The notes under the pieces were generated by a model. That model made no database searches. It was not told the origin of the DNA and was given only the letters and a program-made list of their open reading frames with translations. A stretch of DNA of 64,000 bases from Leptospira weilii serovar Ranarum str. ICFT (GTDB lineage: Bacteria; Spirochaetota; Leptospiria; Leptospirales; Leptospiraceae): NCBI RefSeq assembly GCF_000332415.1, contig NZ_AOHC02000052.1, positions 124,001-188,000 on the forward strand, in the 5' to 3' direction. Shown here piece by piece: positions 18,985 through 28,039 of this stretch. Both the position numbers and the translations under genes were made by a program. Positions within the stretch are counted from its first letter, which is position 1. Every line of letters starts with the position of its first letter.

Positions 18985-19377
18985 CTAATAATGTAAACAA
19001 TAAGGTAAGATCAATTTGATTTTCCAGAGATCCTCAATACGCTCTGCGTCTTCTCTATCGTTTAGTTTCAGACCTTCCACCGCGAAATAACAGGTTTTCC
19101 GAGAGGAAAGAATCCGATCGTAAAAACGATTCCTACTTTCAAAATCCATCGGCAACTGAAATAAGCTGTATAAAATCATTCCATCTAGGTTAGCCAATTC
19201 ATCCAAGACTTGTTGTAAAATCAAATGACAGTCTTCCATTGCGTATTCAGTCGCGCTGAGTAAATAGTGAAGACCGTTTTTCTGACAATAATCTCTGATT
19301 ACAATATTCTGAACGTGCTGCGGCACCCTTTCACCGAGAAAGGGTCTGCTAAAGATATAACCTCTTACACCCTTCAT
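18985..19377 (-). CDS. sporadic carbohydrate cluster protein, LIC12192 family, 130 aa
   Basis: A small soluble protein without signal peptide or membrane segment. Its length, the N-terminal GVRGYIFSRPFLGERVPQ, and the DGMILYSLFQLP segment match what I recall of the LIC12192-type 'sporadic carbohydrate cluster' family (TIGR04323), which has no known reaction. It overlaps the 2OG-Fe(II) oxygenase gene upstream by 4 bp; the two families are typically found together. The fold resembles a serine-recombinase-like or Rossmann-like nucleotide binder, but that is only an impression. Confidence 0.75.
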   Translation of the reverse strand: MKGVRGYIFSRPFLGERVPQHVQNIVIRDYCQKNGLHYLLSATEYAMEDCHLILQQVLDELANLDGMILYSLFQLPMDFESRNRFYDRILSSRKTCYFAVEGLKLNDREDAERIEDLWKIKLILPYCLHY

Positions 19378-20168
19378 TTCACTTTTGGAAACTGATATTC
19401 CATCCCAACTTTCGAAGTTGCGCGAAGTGTGATCGGCTCGAAAAATTCTCCAAGCTTCTTATCGCCATAGGGAGTAAAAACGGATTTAAATCTACAGTTC
19501 ATGGACCACCTTGTATCGGATTCTTCATTTACGCGGTTTCCATGCGGATAACCTTGATCAAACAAAAGAACTTCTCCGTATTTAATTTCCAACCATTGAA
19601 CTTCTTTAGAAATCGATTGAAATAAATCTTCGCTGCTCACTCCGGATTGATTTTTAAAATCTGTAATCAGCTTTTTGGAAGAATCGGGCGGAAGTAAATA
19701 CATGGATTTTGTTTTATAACAATCCACGATCGGTAGCCAAACTACGATCTCATACGGAGAATCTCCCGACCACGTATCCGAATGAACCGGAAGAAGTGAA
19801 CTGTAGTCGTTCGGAAATTGAATGCTAAGATTTACCCTTAGCTGCATGGACAACTCGTTTCCGACTAACGTTTCCAAATAAGGCTTGGCTACTTTATAAT
19901 AATGATATCTAAAATCTTTTAGAGAATTCATGGATTGAATTACTTTCAAACGAAAAGAATTCAATTCGTTAATGGAGACTTTTTTATGAACTTGGTTCAA
20001 AAGAATATCGGAAGGTTCCTCTTTCGTAAGGCTCAAAATCTCCCTGACGATATTTGCGATGCTTTCTCTGATCCAATGTAAAGAATCAATGTCAGCCGCC
20101 TTTTGAATGGTATATCCGTTCTCAATATACTCATCTGTCATTTGTTTTTCATATTCAGATAAATACAT
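19374..20168 (-). CDS. sporadic carbohydrate cluster 2OG-Fe(II) oxygenase, 264 aa
   Basis: A double-stranded beta-helix oxygenase. The iron ligands are predicted as H129 and D131 (VHSDTW) and H209 (YPHGNRV), with R220 as the 2-oxoglutarate anchor. Such enzymes hydroxylate or desaturate a substrate with O2 and 2-oxoglutarate. The partner LIC12192-family gene overlaps by 4 bp. Oxidation of a sugar or nucleotide sugar is inferred from the cluster. The start ATG at 20168 is followed upstream by a 203-bp gap. Confidence 0.78.
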   Translation of the reverse strand: MYLSEYEKQMTDEYIENGYTIQKAADIDSLHWIRESIANIVREILSLTKEEPSDILLNQVHKKVSINELNSFRLKVIQSMNSLKDFRYHYYKVAKPYLETLVGNELSMQLRVNLSIQFPNDYSSLLPVHSDTWSGDSPYEIVVWLPIVDCYKTKSMYLLPPDSSKKLITDFKNQSGVSSEDLFQSISKEVQWLEIKYGEVLLFDQGYPHGNRVNEESDTRWSMNCRFKSVFTPYGDKKLGEFFEPITLRATSKVGMEYQFPKVK

Positions 20169-20371
20169 ATTCTTCTAGACTATTCTAATACTATTTTCGG
20201 GGCCTTGAGTCAAACATATGCAATATTTATAAAACTCTAAATATCATTTCACTTGTTTGATTTGATTCGGCCATGAATCGGTAGAGCAGGACCCATCTCA
20301 CTTCTTTCAATTAAAAATCTAATTTTCCTTGGAAGTGGGACATCTTTGATTTTGAATATAAAGCTTCTATT

Positions 20372-21304
20372 TTACTTTCTTGTTTGAATAACTTCTTTCA
20401 TTGTTTTCACCAAAGATTCTTGAGTGATTCCAAAATGATTCAACAAGGATTCTTGACTTCCGTATTTATCCGAGAAACGGTCCGGTAATCCGATCCTTCT
20501 AATTTTTCCGGACTCGTTCGGAATCTCTTCGTTACAAAATTCAAGCACGGCGCTGCCGAGGCCGCCAATTCGAGTGTGTTCTTCTACCGTAACAATCCCC
20601 GCAACTTTCGGGATCCATTTTTTTAGAATCTCTCCGTCCAGAGGTTTTATCGTATGCATGTGAATTACCCCACAACTTGTTCCTTCCGATTCCAGTTGTT
20701 GAACGGCCTCTAAAGCAAGCTGCGTCATAACTCCCGTAGTAATAAACATACCGTCTTTACCTTCTTTCAAAACGATCGCTTTTCCGATTTCAAAACCAAG
20801 CTCGGACTTACTGACTACCTTATCTCCACCTTTTGCGAGTCGGATGTAAATTGGATGAGGCCAGTCCACCGTGAGAGGCATCAGTCTTTTCATTTCTTCC
20901 GCATCACAGGGAGCGATGATCGTCATATTCGGTAGAGCGCGAAGAATAGCGATGTCTTCAACCGCTAAGTGAGTAGGACCGAGAGGCGCATAGACAACTC
21001 CCCCGCCGCTCGCAATCAATCGAACCGGAAGATTGTGCAAACATAAATCCAAAGCAACTTGTTCGTAACATCTTCTCGTAAGAAAAGTAGCGATGGTATT
21101 TATATAGGGAATGTATCCTTCCATCGCCATTCCAGCAGCCATTCCGATGATATGCTGTTCGCTTACCCCTTCCATAAAGAAACGATCGGGAAAGTTTTGT
21201 TTCATTTCTTCCAATACGCCCGGACCAAGATCGGATCCGATGAAAACAACTCTTTCGTCTTTCTCTGCTAATTGATTTACGATTTTTAAACTAGTATTGC
21301 GCAT
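20372..21304 (-). CDS. transketolase-like protein, C-terminal subunit, 310 aa
   Basis: This contains the pyrimidine-binding and C-terminal domains of a transketolase split over two genes. Seen are GVSEQHIIGMAAGMA, with the glutamate that activates thiamine diphosphate, ALDLCLHNLPVRL, and a C-terminal KYGSQESLLNHFGIT. The start is taken as ATG 21304, 11 bp after the stop of the N-subunit; an in-frame TTG at 21328 would overlap that stop. Split transketolases in glycan clusters move a two-carbon ketol unit to an aldose, a way to make long-chain or branched sugars. Confidence 0.82.
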   Translation of the reverse strand: MRNTSLKIVNQLAEKDERVVFIGSDLGPGVLEEMKQNFPDRFFMEGVSEQHIIGMAAGMAMEGYIPYINTIATFLTRRCYEQVALDLCLHNLPVRLIASGGGVVYAPLGPTHLAVEDIAILRALPNMTIIAPCDAEEMKRLMPLTVDWPHPIYIRLAKGGDKVVSKSELGFEIGKAIVLKEGKDGMFITTGVMTQLALEAVQQLESEGTSCGVIHMHTIKPLDGEILKKWIPKVAGIVTVEEHTRIGGLGSAVLEFCNEEIPNESGKIRRIGLPDRFSDKYGSQESLLNHFGITQESLVKTMKEVIQTRK

Positions 21305-21315
21305 TTTGTTACCTA

Positions 21316-22113
21316 TTATTGTAAGCAAGCATACATTGCTTCGATTTCTTCTTTTGAAAGTTTTGATTTATGATGCCAATGAGCATTCCCTTCCGCAAAA
21401 GGAAATCCCTTGCCTTTGATCGTATGACAAATGATTGCAGAAGGTTTATCCGGATGAAACGGAAGCTTATTTAAAACCGTTTTAATTTCTTCTATATTAT
21501 GACCGTCGATTTCCACGGTTGCAAATCCGAAACTTTTCCATTTATCAACAAGAGGTTCTAAGTCCAAAACTTCTTTAGTCAGACCGTAAGATTGGAGTTT
21601 ATTATAGTCAACCATCACGGTTAAATTGGAAAGTTTATGTTTGGCTGCGGACATCGCAGCTTCCCAAACGGAACCTTCATTGATTTCGCCGTCTCCGGTT
21701 AGAACTACAACTTTGTAATTTTTCTTTCTGATTTTTCCAGCGACTGCCATTCCTACTCCAATGGGAAGTCCATGGCCCAACGCTCCGGTCGAAGCTTCAA
21801 CTCCCGGAATTTTTCCTCGTTCCGGATGTCCTCCTAAACGAGAATCGGACTTACAAAAAGTTTTTAATTCCTCGGTTGGAATAAAACCTTTATCGGCGAG
21901 GACCGCATACAGTGCAAGACAGCCGTGTCCTTTGCTCAAAATAAATCTGTCTCTATCGGGAGAAGAATAGTTATCTTTAGAAATATTTAAATAACCGTCA
22001 TACAAGACGTGTAAAATTTCGATCATGGACATAGAAGAACCCAAATGACCTCGTCCTCCCCCCTCCAATGCTTCTACTACAAGCTTTCTCAAACGTTTCG
22101 AAACTAGTTCCAT
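21316..22113 (-). CDS. transketolase-like protein, N-terminal (ThDP-binding) subunit, 265 aa
   Basis: The thiamine-diphosphate/Mg motif runs from GDG at 140-142 to N171 (GDGEINEG ... VDYNKLQ). The phosphate-binding histidine region GHGLP is near 113-117 and SKGHG at 60-64. The length is that of stand-alone N-terminal subunits. It precedes the C-subunit, so both should be made in equal amounts and form one active site across the subunit interface. Being in a sugar operon rather than with pentose-phosphate genes argues for a dedicated sugar-building role. Confidence 0.85.
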   Translation of the reverse strand: MELVSKRLRKLVVEALEGGGRGHLGSSMSMIEILHVLYDGYLNISKDNYSSPDRDRFILSKGHGCLALYAVLADKGFIPTEELKTFCKSDSRLGGHPERGKIPGVEASTGALGHGLPIGVGMAVAGKIRKKNYKVVVLTGDGEINEGSVWEAAMSAAKHKLSNLTVMVDYNKLQSYGLTKEVLDLEPLVDKWKSFGFATVEIDGHNIEEIKTVLNKLPFHPDKPSAIICHTIKGKGFPFAEGNAHWHHKSKLSKEEIEAMYACLQ

Positions 22114-22125
22114 GAATATTTTCCT

Positions 22126-23742
22126 TTACGCGATCAATTTAATTTTATCTAACAATACTTTAGATTTTTCTAATTGAGTATTTTGTATGGAAGAAAGCCG
22201 CCCTCTTCTTTCCGGATTCGCATTGACTCTATTTTCTAATTTTATTTTAAGAAATTCGTTTAGAAGAATCAAACACCACCGAATGCCATATAAAGGGTGA
22301 TAAAAGGAAAATCTCTTTTCGATTCCCTTGTCCTGATCAAAAATTTTTATGGATTTGTCGAGCCAGAGCGCCTTTTGTTTTTCGGTCAAATTCATGCCTG
22401 GATGCCAGAGAAAATCCGAAATCAATTTCACCGGATCGTCCCAACCAAAATATTCCAAATCGTAAACGTATAAGTTTCCGTTCTGATCCAGTTTAGAATT
22501 GTGAAATCCAAAGTCGGAAGGACTTAGGATCCTAAATTGGCCTTCCAATTCTTTAAAATAGTTTTCTTGATAGAATGACTTCGCCTTATCTAAAAAAGCG
22601 ACGAACGCAGGTGCGAGATCGTTCGACAAAAATCGATTCAATTCAAAATTGTTTAAGGATTGCAGAGAGTCCAAACGCCTTCTGATCTGAGCCTCTAATT
22701 CCACACCCGAAAGGCAGGCTTCCGACGCCAAATCGAAATCTTCTTCCGAAAAACGAGGTTGGATTTCTTTTAATTTAGAAACGAATCGTAGAAGTTGAAG
22801 AATTAAATCTTCATTGTATTCTTTGATTTCATTTCCGTCGATCCAGCTATACAACCCCCAGTTCAAGTCATCGTCTTTTCGAACGGGTTTGGGAACCAAG
22901 AGTTTATATTCGAATAACTGAAAACAACTGTCATATTCCGTTTTCAACCTTTCTCTGGGATCCAACTGTAAATCGGGATAGACCTTTAGAATATAGGATT
23001 TTTTGTCCGAGTCGACCCTATAAACCCTACTGTTGCCGTTTGCTTTTATCGTTTGTATATTAAAAAAGCTTAAATCCTTCCATTTTTTGTTTAAAATAAA
23101 AAATATATTTTCGGACGTAAATTCGGGAAGAATGAAATCTGAGATTTTTTTCCAACTATTAAAACAAATTAACTTTTCGATCGTGTGATCCGAAAGCTCC
23201 GAATTTCCAAACAAAACCTTCTGCGTGTTTGAGGAAAAATCCTTCTCTTCAAATACTTCGATCAAATCATCTATAAAAAAAGAAAGTTTGAGTTCGTTTA
23301 TTTTTTTTACTTTTTCAGCTCTAGTCTCTGCGAAAAAAACGTTCTCGGAAGGAATATTAAATTCTTCTAAATCAAAAAATCTCTTTTCATCCATCCAATC
23401 CAAGGCGGCGGACCTAAGATTTATTTTTTCTTCGTCAAAATGACCGTAAGACGTCTTATGACTTACAATGAAAACTTCCGCCTCATTGAATTTGCACTTC
23501 CATAAGAATTCTGCCACACCGGGAAAAAGCGTAGCCTGCCTCATGAACTTACCGTAGACTTTTCCTTGGATTTTTTGCCAAATCAGCTCTCCGTCATTTA
23601 AAGTTCGAATATAGTCTCTTAACTCTTTTTTGGAACCCGCCCAGTCTTCCGATATGAGCTTTTGCGCCTTTGCGGCCGAGGCAAAAACCTTATCATAACA
23701 AGCAAGAGTATTATCGAAATCTAATCCGATTCTCAGAGTCAT
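22126..23742 (-). CDS. two-domain protein: HAD-like phosphatase plus APH/choline-kinase-like domain, 538 aa
   Basis: Residues 1-180 are HAD-like with all four motifs: D8-x-D10-x-T12, S94 (IVSHK), K144, and D158-D159 (FIDD). Residues 215-538 look like an aminoglycoside-phosphotransferase/choline-kinase fold: glycine loop GNSRVYRV near 236, ATP-lysine K253, a catalytic loop SPSDFGFHN (D410, N415) and metal-binding DLEYFG (D428). Both phosphate removal and phosphate addition are thus encoded in one chain. The gene overlaps the epimerase upstream by 4 bp. The substrate is unknown; a sugar phosphate is likely from context. Confidence 0.78.
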   Translation of the reverse strand: MTLRIGLDFDNTLACYDKVFASAAKAQKLISEDWAGSKKELRDYIRTLNDGELIWQKIQGKVYGKFMRQATLFPGVAEFLWKCKFNEAEVFIVSHKTSYGHFDEEKINLRSAALDWMDEKRFFDLEEFNIPSENVFFAETRAEKVKKINELKLSFFIDDLIEVFEEKDFSSNTQKVLFGNSELSDHTIEKLICFNSWKKISDFILPEFTSENIFFILNKKWKDLSFFNIQTIKANGNSRVYRVDSDKKSYILKVYPDLQLDPRERLKTEYDSCFQLFEYKLLVPKPVRKDDDLNWGLYSWIDGNEIKEYNEDLILQLLRFVSKLKEIQPRFSEEDFDLASEACLSGVELEAQIRRRLDSLQSLNNFELNRFLSNDLAPAFVAFLDKAKSFYQENYFKELEGQFRILSPSDFGFHNSKLDQNGNLYVYDLEYFGWDDPVKLISDFLWHPGMNLTEKQKALWLDKSIKIFDQDKGIEKRFSFYHPLYGIRWCLILLNEFLKIKLENRVNANPERRGRLSSIQNTQLEKSKVLLDKIKLIA

Positions 23743-24731
23743 TTCAAGCTTACGGACTGCATACGCTTTATATTAAAATATTTTTCATCGGTTAGAGAAT
23801 CCGGAAGAAGTCCGGAATCAAAAGCTTTCTTTAGATCTTCTGCCGCCAACTTAATAGAGCGATTGGCTCTAAATCCCAGCTTATTGAATATTTTATCGGA
23901 AGAGATATGATAGGATCGATTGTCATTGGTCGGAGTTGTAACCAACTTTACGTCTTCTCCGATTACTTCCTTTACCATGTTTGCGATTTCAGAAACCGTA
24001 AAATTGAGATAGCCCGCGTTAAAAACGTCTCCTGCGATCTTTTCTTTCGGAGCGCGTAAAAGAACCAAATACGCGTCCACCATATCGTCGATATGGATGT
24101 TCGGACGAAGTTGCCCTCCTCCGAACACACTGATCTCTCGCTTATGATAAGCCAGATTGGTCAAAATATTTACTACGACATCCAGCCTTTGCCTAGGTGA
24201 ATATCCGCAAACGGTAGCCGGACGAATCGTAACCGTTGTATAATCGTCAGACAAATATTGATTTAATATTTTCTCACAATCGGCTTTGAATTTAGAATAA
24301 TCGGTAAGGGGCTCTAAAGTAAAATCTTCCGTAACATTCGGTTCTTCCTTAATTCCGTAAACGGAAGAAGAGGAAGCGTAAATGAATCGTTTCACTCCGT
24401 TCTTTTTGCTAATCTCTACGAGAGGTCTGAACGCGTCTAAGTTGATGGATTTTCCCAAATTAGGATTCAGCTCAAAGCTAGGATCGTTCGAGATACAAGC
24501 GAGGTGAATTACGGAGTCGTGACCCGGAATCGTTTTGTTCAATACATCCTGATCTCTGATATCTCCTTTAATCTTTGTTAGGTTATGATGATCCTTGAGT
24601 ACGTCTTCTCCGTAAATCATAAGGTCCAGAACCGTAACCTTATATCCTTCTTCTAAAAGACGAGGAACGAGCATAGCTCCGACGTACCCGGCTCCTCCCG
24701 TTATATAAATACTTTTAATATTTTGAGCCAT
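23739..24731 (-). CDS. NAD-dependent sugar epimerase/dehydratase (extended SDR), 330 aa
   Basis: Cofactor motif TGGAGYVG at 11-18, catalytic serines at 120-122 (YASSSSVYG), and Y145-x3-K149 (YSKFK). The LACISNDPSFE segment resembles epimerases acting on NDP-heptose-like or branched sugars, but this is only an impression. The gene is 3 bp after the kinase/cytidylyltransferase fusion and overlaps the HAD-kinase gene by 4 bp, so all three are made together. Confidence 0.85.
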   Translation of the reverse strand: MAQNIKSIYITGGAGYVGAMLVPRLLEEGYKVTVLDLMIYGEDVLKDHHNLTKIKGDIRDQDVLNKTIPGHDSVIHLACISNDPSFELNPNLGKSINLDAFRPLVEISKKNGVKRFIYASSSSVYGIKEEPNVTEDFTLEPLTDYSKFKADCEKILNQYLSDDYTTVTIRPATVCGYSPRQRLDVVVNILTNLAYHKREISVFGGGQLRPNIHIDDMVDAYLVLLRAPKEKIAGDVFNAGYLNFTVSEIANMVKEVIGEDVKLVTTPTNDNRSYHISSDKIFNKLGFRANRSIKLAAEDLKKAFDSGLLPDSLTDEKYFNIKRMQSVSLK

Positions 24732-24734
24732 TCT

Positions 24735-26264
24735 TTACTCCAAATTTCTAATATAATTTTCTAATTTTTGATGAGAGATGGGTATATTGCCAACAGTTTG
24801 TACCGCCAATGCCGCCATACAAGTACCAATTACCGACGCTTCCATTAAGGTGGCTCCGGAGCACATGCTTGTGGCGATGGCTGCTAAGAGAGAATCTCCG
24901 GCGCCCGCAACGTCGACTGGATTCGAAACCAACGCAGGAAAATGTTCCTTCTTATTAAAACCGCCAGGAGTTTCGTTAGAGTATGCAATAAATCCGTCTG
25001 CACCTAACTTGACTAGAAGATTTTTTGAACGTGTTTTCTCCAAAAGAGTATTCGCAATCCACTCTACTCCATCTTCGTGATTGCTCAACGCAATCCTTGC
25101 TTCTCGTTCTGTCGGACATAACAAATCAAAATCTTCGAACTTTGCAACATTACCGACCTGACTGCTGCATTGCAAATCGCCGAAAAGTAGAATATCATTC
25201 TCCCGAGCTATCGATTGGATCTCCGTAAGAATCCTCTGAGTAATAACTCCATACACAAAATCACAAATGAGAATCCCGTCATAGTCTTTTGCAATCTTTC
25301 TCAGTTTCTCAATGAATTGATCTTCAATCCCTTTCGAAAGCGAATGTTCCTTCAAACGACTGACTCGAAAAAGTTTTTGATTCTCAACCATATAACGAAT
25401 TTTGAAAGTAGTTGGACGACTGCTGTCGCCGATCAACTGCACGTCGATCCCTTGTTCTTGTAAGTTTTTTCTTATTAAATTCGCGTTCTCATCCTCGCCG
25501 ACTACGGATAAGAACGTGCAGTCTGCTCCCAAGGCTTTGACGTGAGCCGCAACAACGCCGGCGCCGCCTACAAATTCTTTGGTTTCCAATTCTCGAACCA
25601 CAAGTACAGGAGCTTCCGCGCTCATTCCGATCGCATCGCAGGCAACGTATTGATCCACGATAGTATCGCCTATCACGAGAATTTTAGAATCTGAAAATTT
25701 ACCGATGCGATCTAAAAGTTTTGGAAGATCAATTCCTTGTCGTTTACAAGTTTGAAGAAATAAATGTTTTCTTTCGGATTCAAGATCCTGCTGACTGCCA
25801 TGAAGCAAATCCGCGCTTGCATAATGAACTTCACCGGCGTGAAAAACCACCTTTCCATTCTGTTTTTCAATGGCAGAGATCGCTTCTTTGATGTTTTCAC
25901 GATCTGTATTCTCAAATTCTTTTCCTAAAACTAAAACAGAGGGTTTAATTCGAATCGATAAATCCTCCAGAGAAATTTTATCCAAAACGTAAACCAAATC
26001 CACAAAATGTAAAGACGCGACACCTTCCGCTCTCTCCATCTGATGAAAGTATTTATTTCTTTGAAGTTCCGGAATACTTTGATCCCCGAGAACGGCTACT
26101 TTTAGTTTTTTTCCAAGACTTTTAGCATATTGTAAAAATCGAATATGTCCCGGATGAATCACATTAAAATGTCCGTAACAAAGTATAAGCGAATCCTCAG
26201 ATTGAGTTCCGTTTAACTGAGATACGTCCGTTATGGAAATAATTTTATGTGAATTTGGAATCAT
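24735..26264 (-). CDS. bifunctional nucleotidyltransferase-PfkB sugar kinase (HldE-like, reversed domain order), 509 aa
   Basis: Residues 25-165 are a cytidylyltransferase-type Rossmann domain with the HxGH-type motif HPGH at 37-40. Residues 190-509 are a PfkB/ribokinase-fold kinase with FVGGAGVVAAHV and the catalytic signature DVAGAGDS at 451-458 (D457 as base). E. coli HldE carries the same two activities in the opposite order, kinase first. The protein could phosphorylate a sugar-phosphate at C1 and then, after phosphatase action, load it with CMP or AMP. It overlaps the next nucleotidyltransferase upstream by 4 bp. Confidence 0.85.
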   Translation of the reverse strand: MIPNSHKIISITDVSQLNGTQSEDSLILCYGHFNVIHPGHIRFLQYAKSLGKKLKVAVLGDQSIPELQRNKYFHQMERAEGVASLHFVDLVYVLDKISLEDLSIRIKPSVLVLGKEFENTDRENIKEAISAIEKQNGKVVFHAGEVHYASADLLHGSQQDLESERKHLFLQTCKRQGIDLPKLLDRIGKFSDSKILVIGDTIVDQYVACDAIGMSAEAPVLVVRELETKEFVGGAGVVAAHVKALGADCTFLSVVGEDENANLIRKNLQEQGIDVQLIGDSSRPTTFKIRYMVENQKLFRVSRLKEHSLSKGIEDQFIEKLRKIAKDYDGILICDFVYGVITQRILTEIQSIARENDILLFGDLQCSSQVGNVAKFEDFDLLCPTEREARIALSNHEDGVEWIANTLLEKTRSKNLLVKLGADGFIAYSNETPGGFNKKEHFPALVSNPVDVAGAGDSLLAAIATSMCSGATLMEASVIGTCMAALAVQTVGNIPISHQKLENYIRNLE

Positions 26265-27064
26265 AGGATGGAATGAATCGATTGATGAATCGGGTTTTTT
26301 AAAAATTCAACTTGCCACTCGTCCAAATCGGACTCAACGGAAAACAAAACTTCTCTCTGAGCTTTTGCTAAAGAATCTGCATTTCCAATATCACGCATAA
26401 TATCTTTGTTTTCCCAAGTTGCAATTTTTCCGAGAAACTCGGGTAGAACCTGATTGCTAAAGTCGTCGATATCTTTTCTCTCTTGAATCCAATCCAGCAC
26501 TTCAGGTTCGATCAAGTAAATCGCCGCATTCGCAAGATTTCCAGGCGGGTTTTCCACTTTCTCATGGAATTTCTGAACGACTCCACTTTTGTCTAACTCC
26601 ACAATTCCACAGGTTTTAGGAGAATCAGTTTGAAATGTCATCATCGTTATAAGAGAAAATTTCGGTCTTGTCGAAAAATGAAATTCGACGAAAGACTTAA
26701 AATCGCAAAGACAAAGATTATCGCCATGAATCAGAAGAGTGGTTTTACCTTTAAAAAAATCATAATTTTTCCGAAAAGTTCCCGCCGTGCCCAATAACTC
26801 AGACTCGTAAACGGATTCTACCCAATCCTTATATTTCGGTCTTTTTAAAAAGGAAACGACTACGTCGCTTAGGTAATGGAGGTTAACCAATACTTTAGAA
26901 ATTTCTAATTTAGAAATCTGTTCCAGCCAAATTTCAAGCAAAGGTTTCCCTCCGATCGGCATAAGGCATTTTGGCCAGACATCCGTAAGAGGTTTCAGCC
27001 TAGTTCCAAGTCCCGCCGCAAGAATTAAGACGTTGATTTCGTTTTTAAGAATTGGATCCGCCAA
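26261..27064 (-). CDS. sugar-1-phosphate nucleotidyltransferase, about 267 aa
   Basis: NTP_transferase fold. The N-terminal signature is LILAAGLGTRLKPLTD, then PKCLMPIGGKP, then a metal-binding Asp in LLIHGDNLCLCDF. The protein is short (no C-terminal hexapeptide repeat), like HddC/RmlA-N enzymes that load GDP or dTDP on heptose or hexose 1-phosphates. No ATG precedes the conserved N-terminus. In-frame TTG codons at 27097 and 27064 are the options; 27064 is chosen to limit overlap with the upstream epimerase (stop at 27045). The start is therefore uncertain. Confidence 0.8.
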   Translation of the reverse strand: MADPILKNEINVLILAAGLGTRLKPLTDVWPKCLMPIGGKPLLEIWLEQISKLEISKVLVNLHYLSDVVVSFLKRPKYKDWVESVYESELLGTAGTFRKNYDFFKGKTTLLIHGDNLCLCDFKSFVEFHFSTRPKFSLITMMTFQTDSPKTCGIVELDKSGVVQKFHEKVENPPGNLANAAIYLIEPEVLDWIQERKDIDDFSNQVLPEFLGKIATWENKDIMRDIGNADSLAKAQREVLFSVESDLDEWQVEFLKNPIHQSIHSIL

Positions 27065-28034
27065 GATACTTAAACCAATCGGAAGTCGCAGTTGCAATTT
27101 TGTCGGGCGTCCATACCGGAGCGTCTTTCCAATAATCTATGTTCTTTAACAATTCACCGATCCCGGTTTCGATGGAAATCTTAGGAGACCAGCCCAGGTC
27201 TTTTTTGATCTTTGCAATATCTGCAAAGGTACAGTCCGGTTCTCCGGGGCGTTTCGGAATGTAAGTGACTTCTCCTTTTAAAAGTTCTACGATTCGATTG
27301 ACTGAAATTGTCGCACCGCTTCCTACGTTATAAATTTCTCCGACCTTCTCACTCTTAGCCGCCGCAAATATTGCTTCTGCAACGTCTCTCACATACGTGA
27401 AATCTCTGGTTTGTTTTCCGTCACCGACGACCGTATACGGTTTACTTGCTAATTTTTGCGCGAGGAAAACTCCAAAGACCGCTCCATAAGTTCCGGAAGT
27501 TCTCGATCTCGGTCCGTAAACATTAAAAAATCGTAATGATAGAGCGGGAAATTTATAAACCTGAGCCCAGTGCAGCACCAGCTCTTCTCCCATTCTTTTC
27601 GTAAGAGCGTAAGGATATTGAGGGAGAATCGGAGAAGTTTCGGGAGTTGGATAAACTTCCGGAATTCCGTAACAGGAAGAAGAGGCAGCGTAAACAAATC
27701 GTTTTACGTTCTGATGTCTGCTTGCTTGTAGAACGTTCAAAGTTCCGGTCACATTCGATTGAAAATATCCTTCCGGGTTCTGAATACTCGGAACAATATC
27801 CGCGAGCGCAGCAAGATGAAACACGTAATCGACGGATTTGAATTTTTGAATCCAATCTCCTTGAACTGACAAATCACATTCAACTAAATTGATTTTGCTT
27901 TTTACGTGATCTAAATTTAAAGCCCTGCCTGTACTGAAATTGTCCAATACGACGACTTCGAATTGATTCTCTAATAGAACGTCAACAAGGTGACTTCCGA
28001 TAAATCCGGCGCCGCCGGTAACCAATGCTTTCAT
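27045..28034 (-). CDS. NAD-dependent epimerase, UDP-glucose 4-epimerase-like, 329 aa
   Basis: Cofactor motif TGGAGFIG at 6-13; catalytic region AASSSCYG near 117-123 and Y142-x3-K146 (YALTK). Typical substrate-loop segments RFFNVYGPR and VGDGKQTRDF are present, so it is a complete extended SDR acting on a nucleotide sugar, probably a 4-epimerase. It is 5 bp downstream of the SIS isomerase gene and runs into the nucleotidyltransferase. The sugar is not deducible. Confidence 0.87.
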   Translation of the reverse strand: MKALVTGGAGFIGSHLVDVLLENQFEVVVLDNFSTGRALNLDHVKSKINLVECDLSVQGDWIQKFKSVDYVFHLAALADIVPSIQNPEGYFQSNVTGTLNVLQASRHQNVKRFVYAASSSCYGIPEVYPTPETSPILPQYPYALTKRMGEELVLHWAQVYKFPALSLRFFNVYGPRSRTSGTYGAVFGVFLAQKLASKPYTVVGDGKQTRDFTYVRDVAEAIFAAAKSEKVGEIYNVGSGATISVNRIVELLKGEVTYIPKRPGEPDCTFADIAKIKKDLGWSPKISIETGIGELLKNIDYWKDAPVWTPDKIATATSDWFKYLGGSNS

Positions 28035-28039
28035 TTGAT

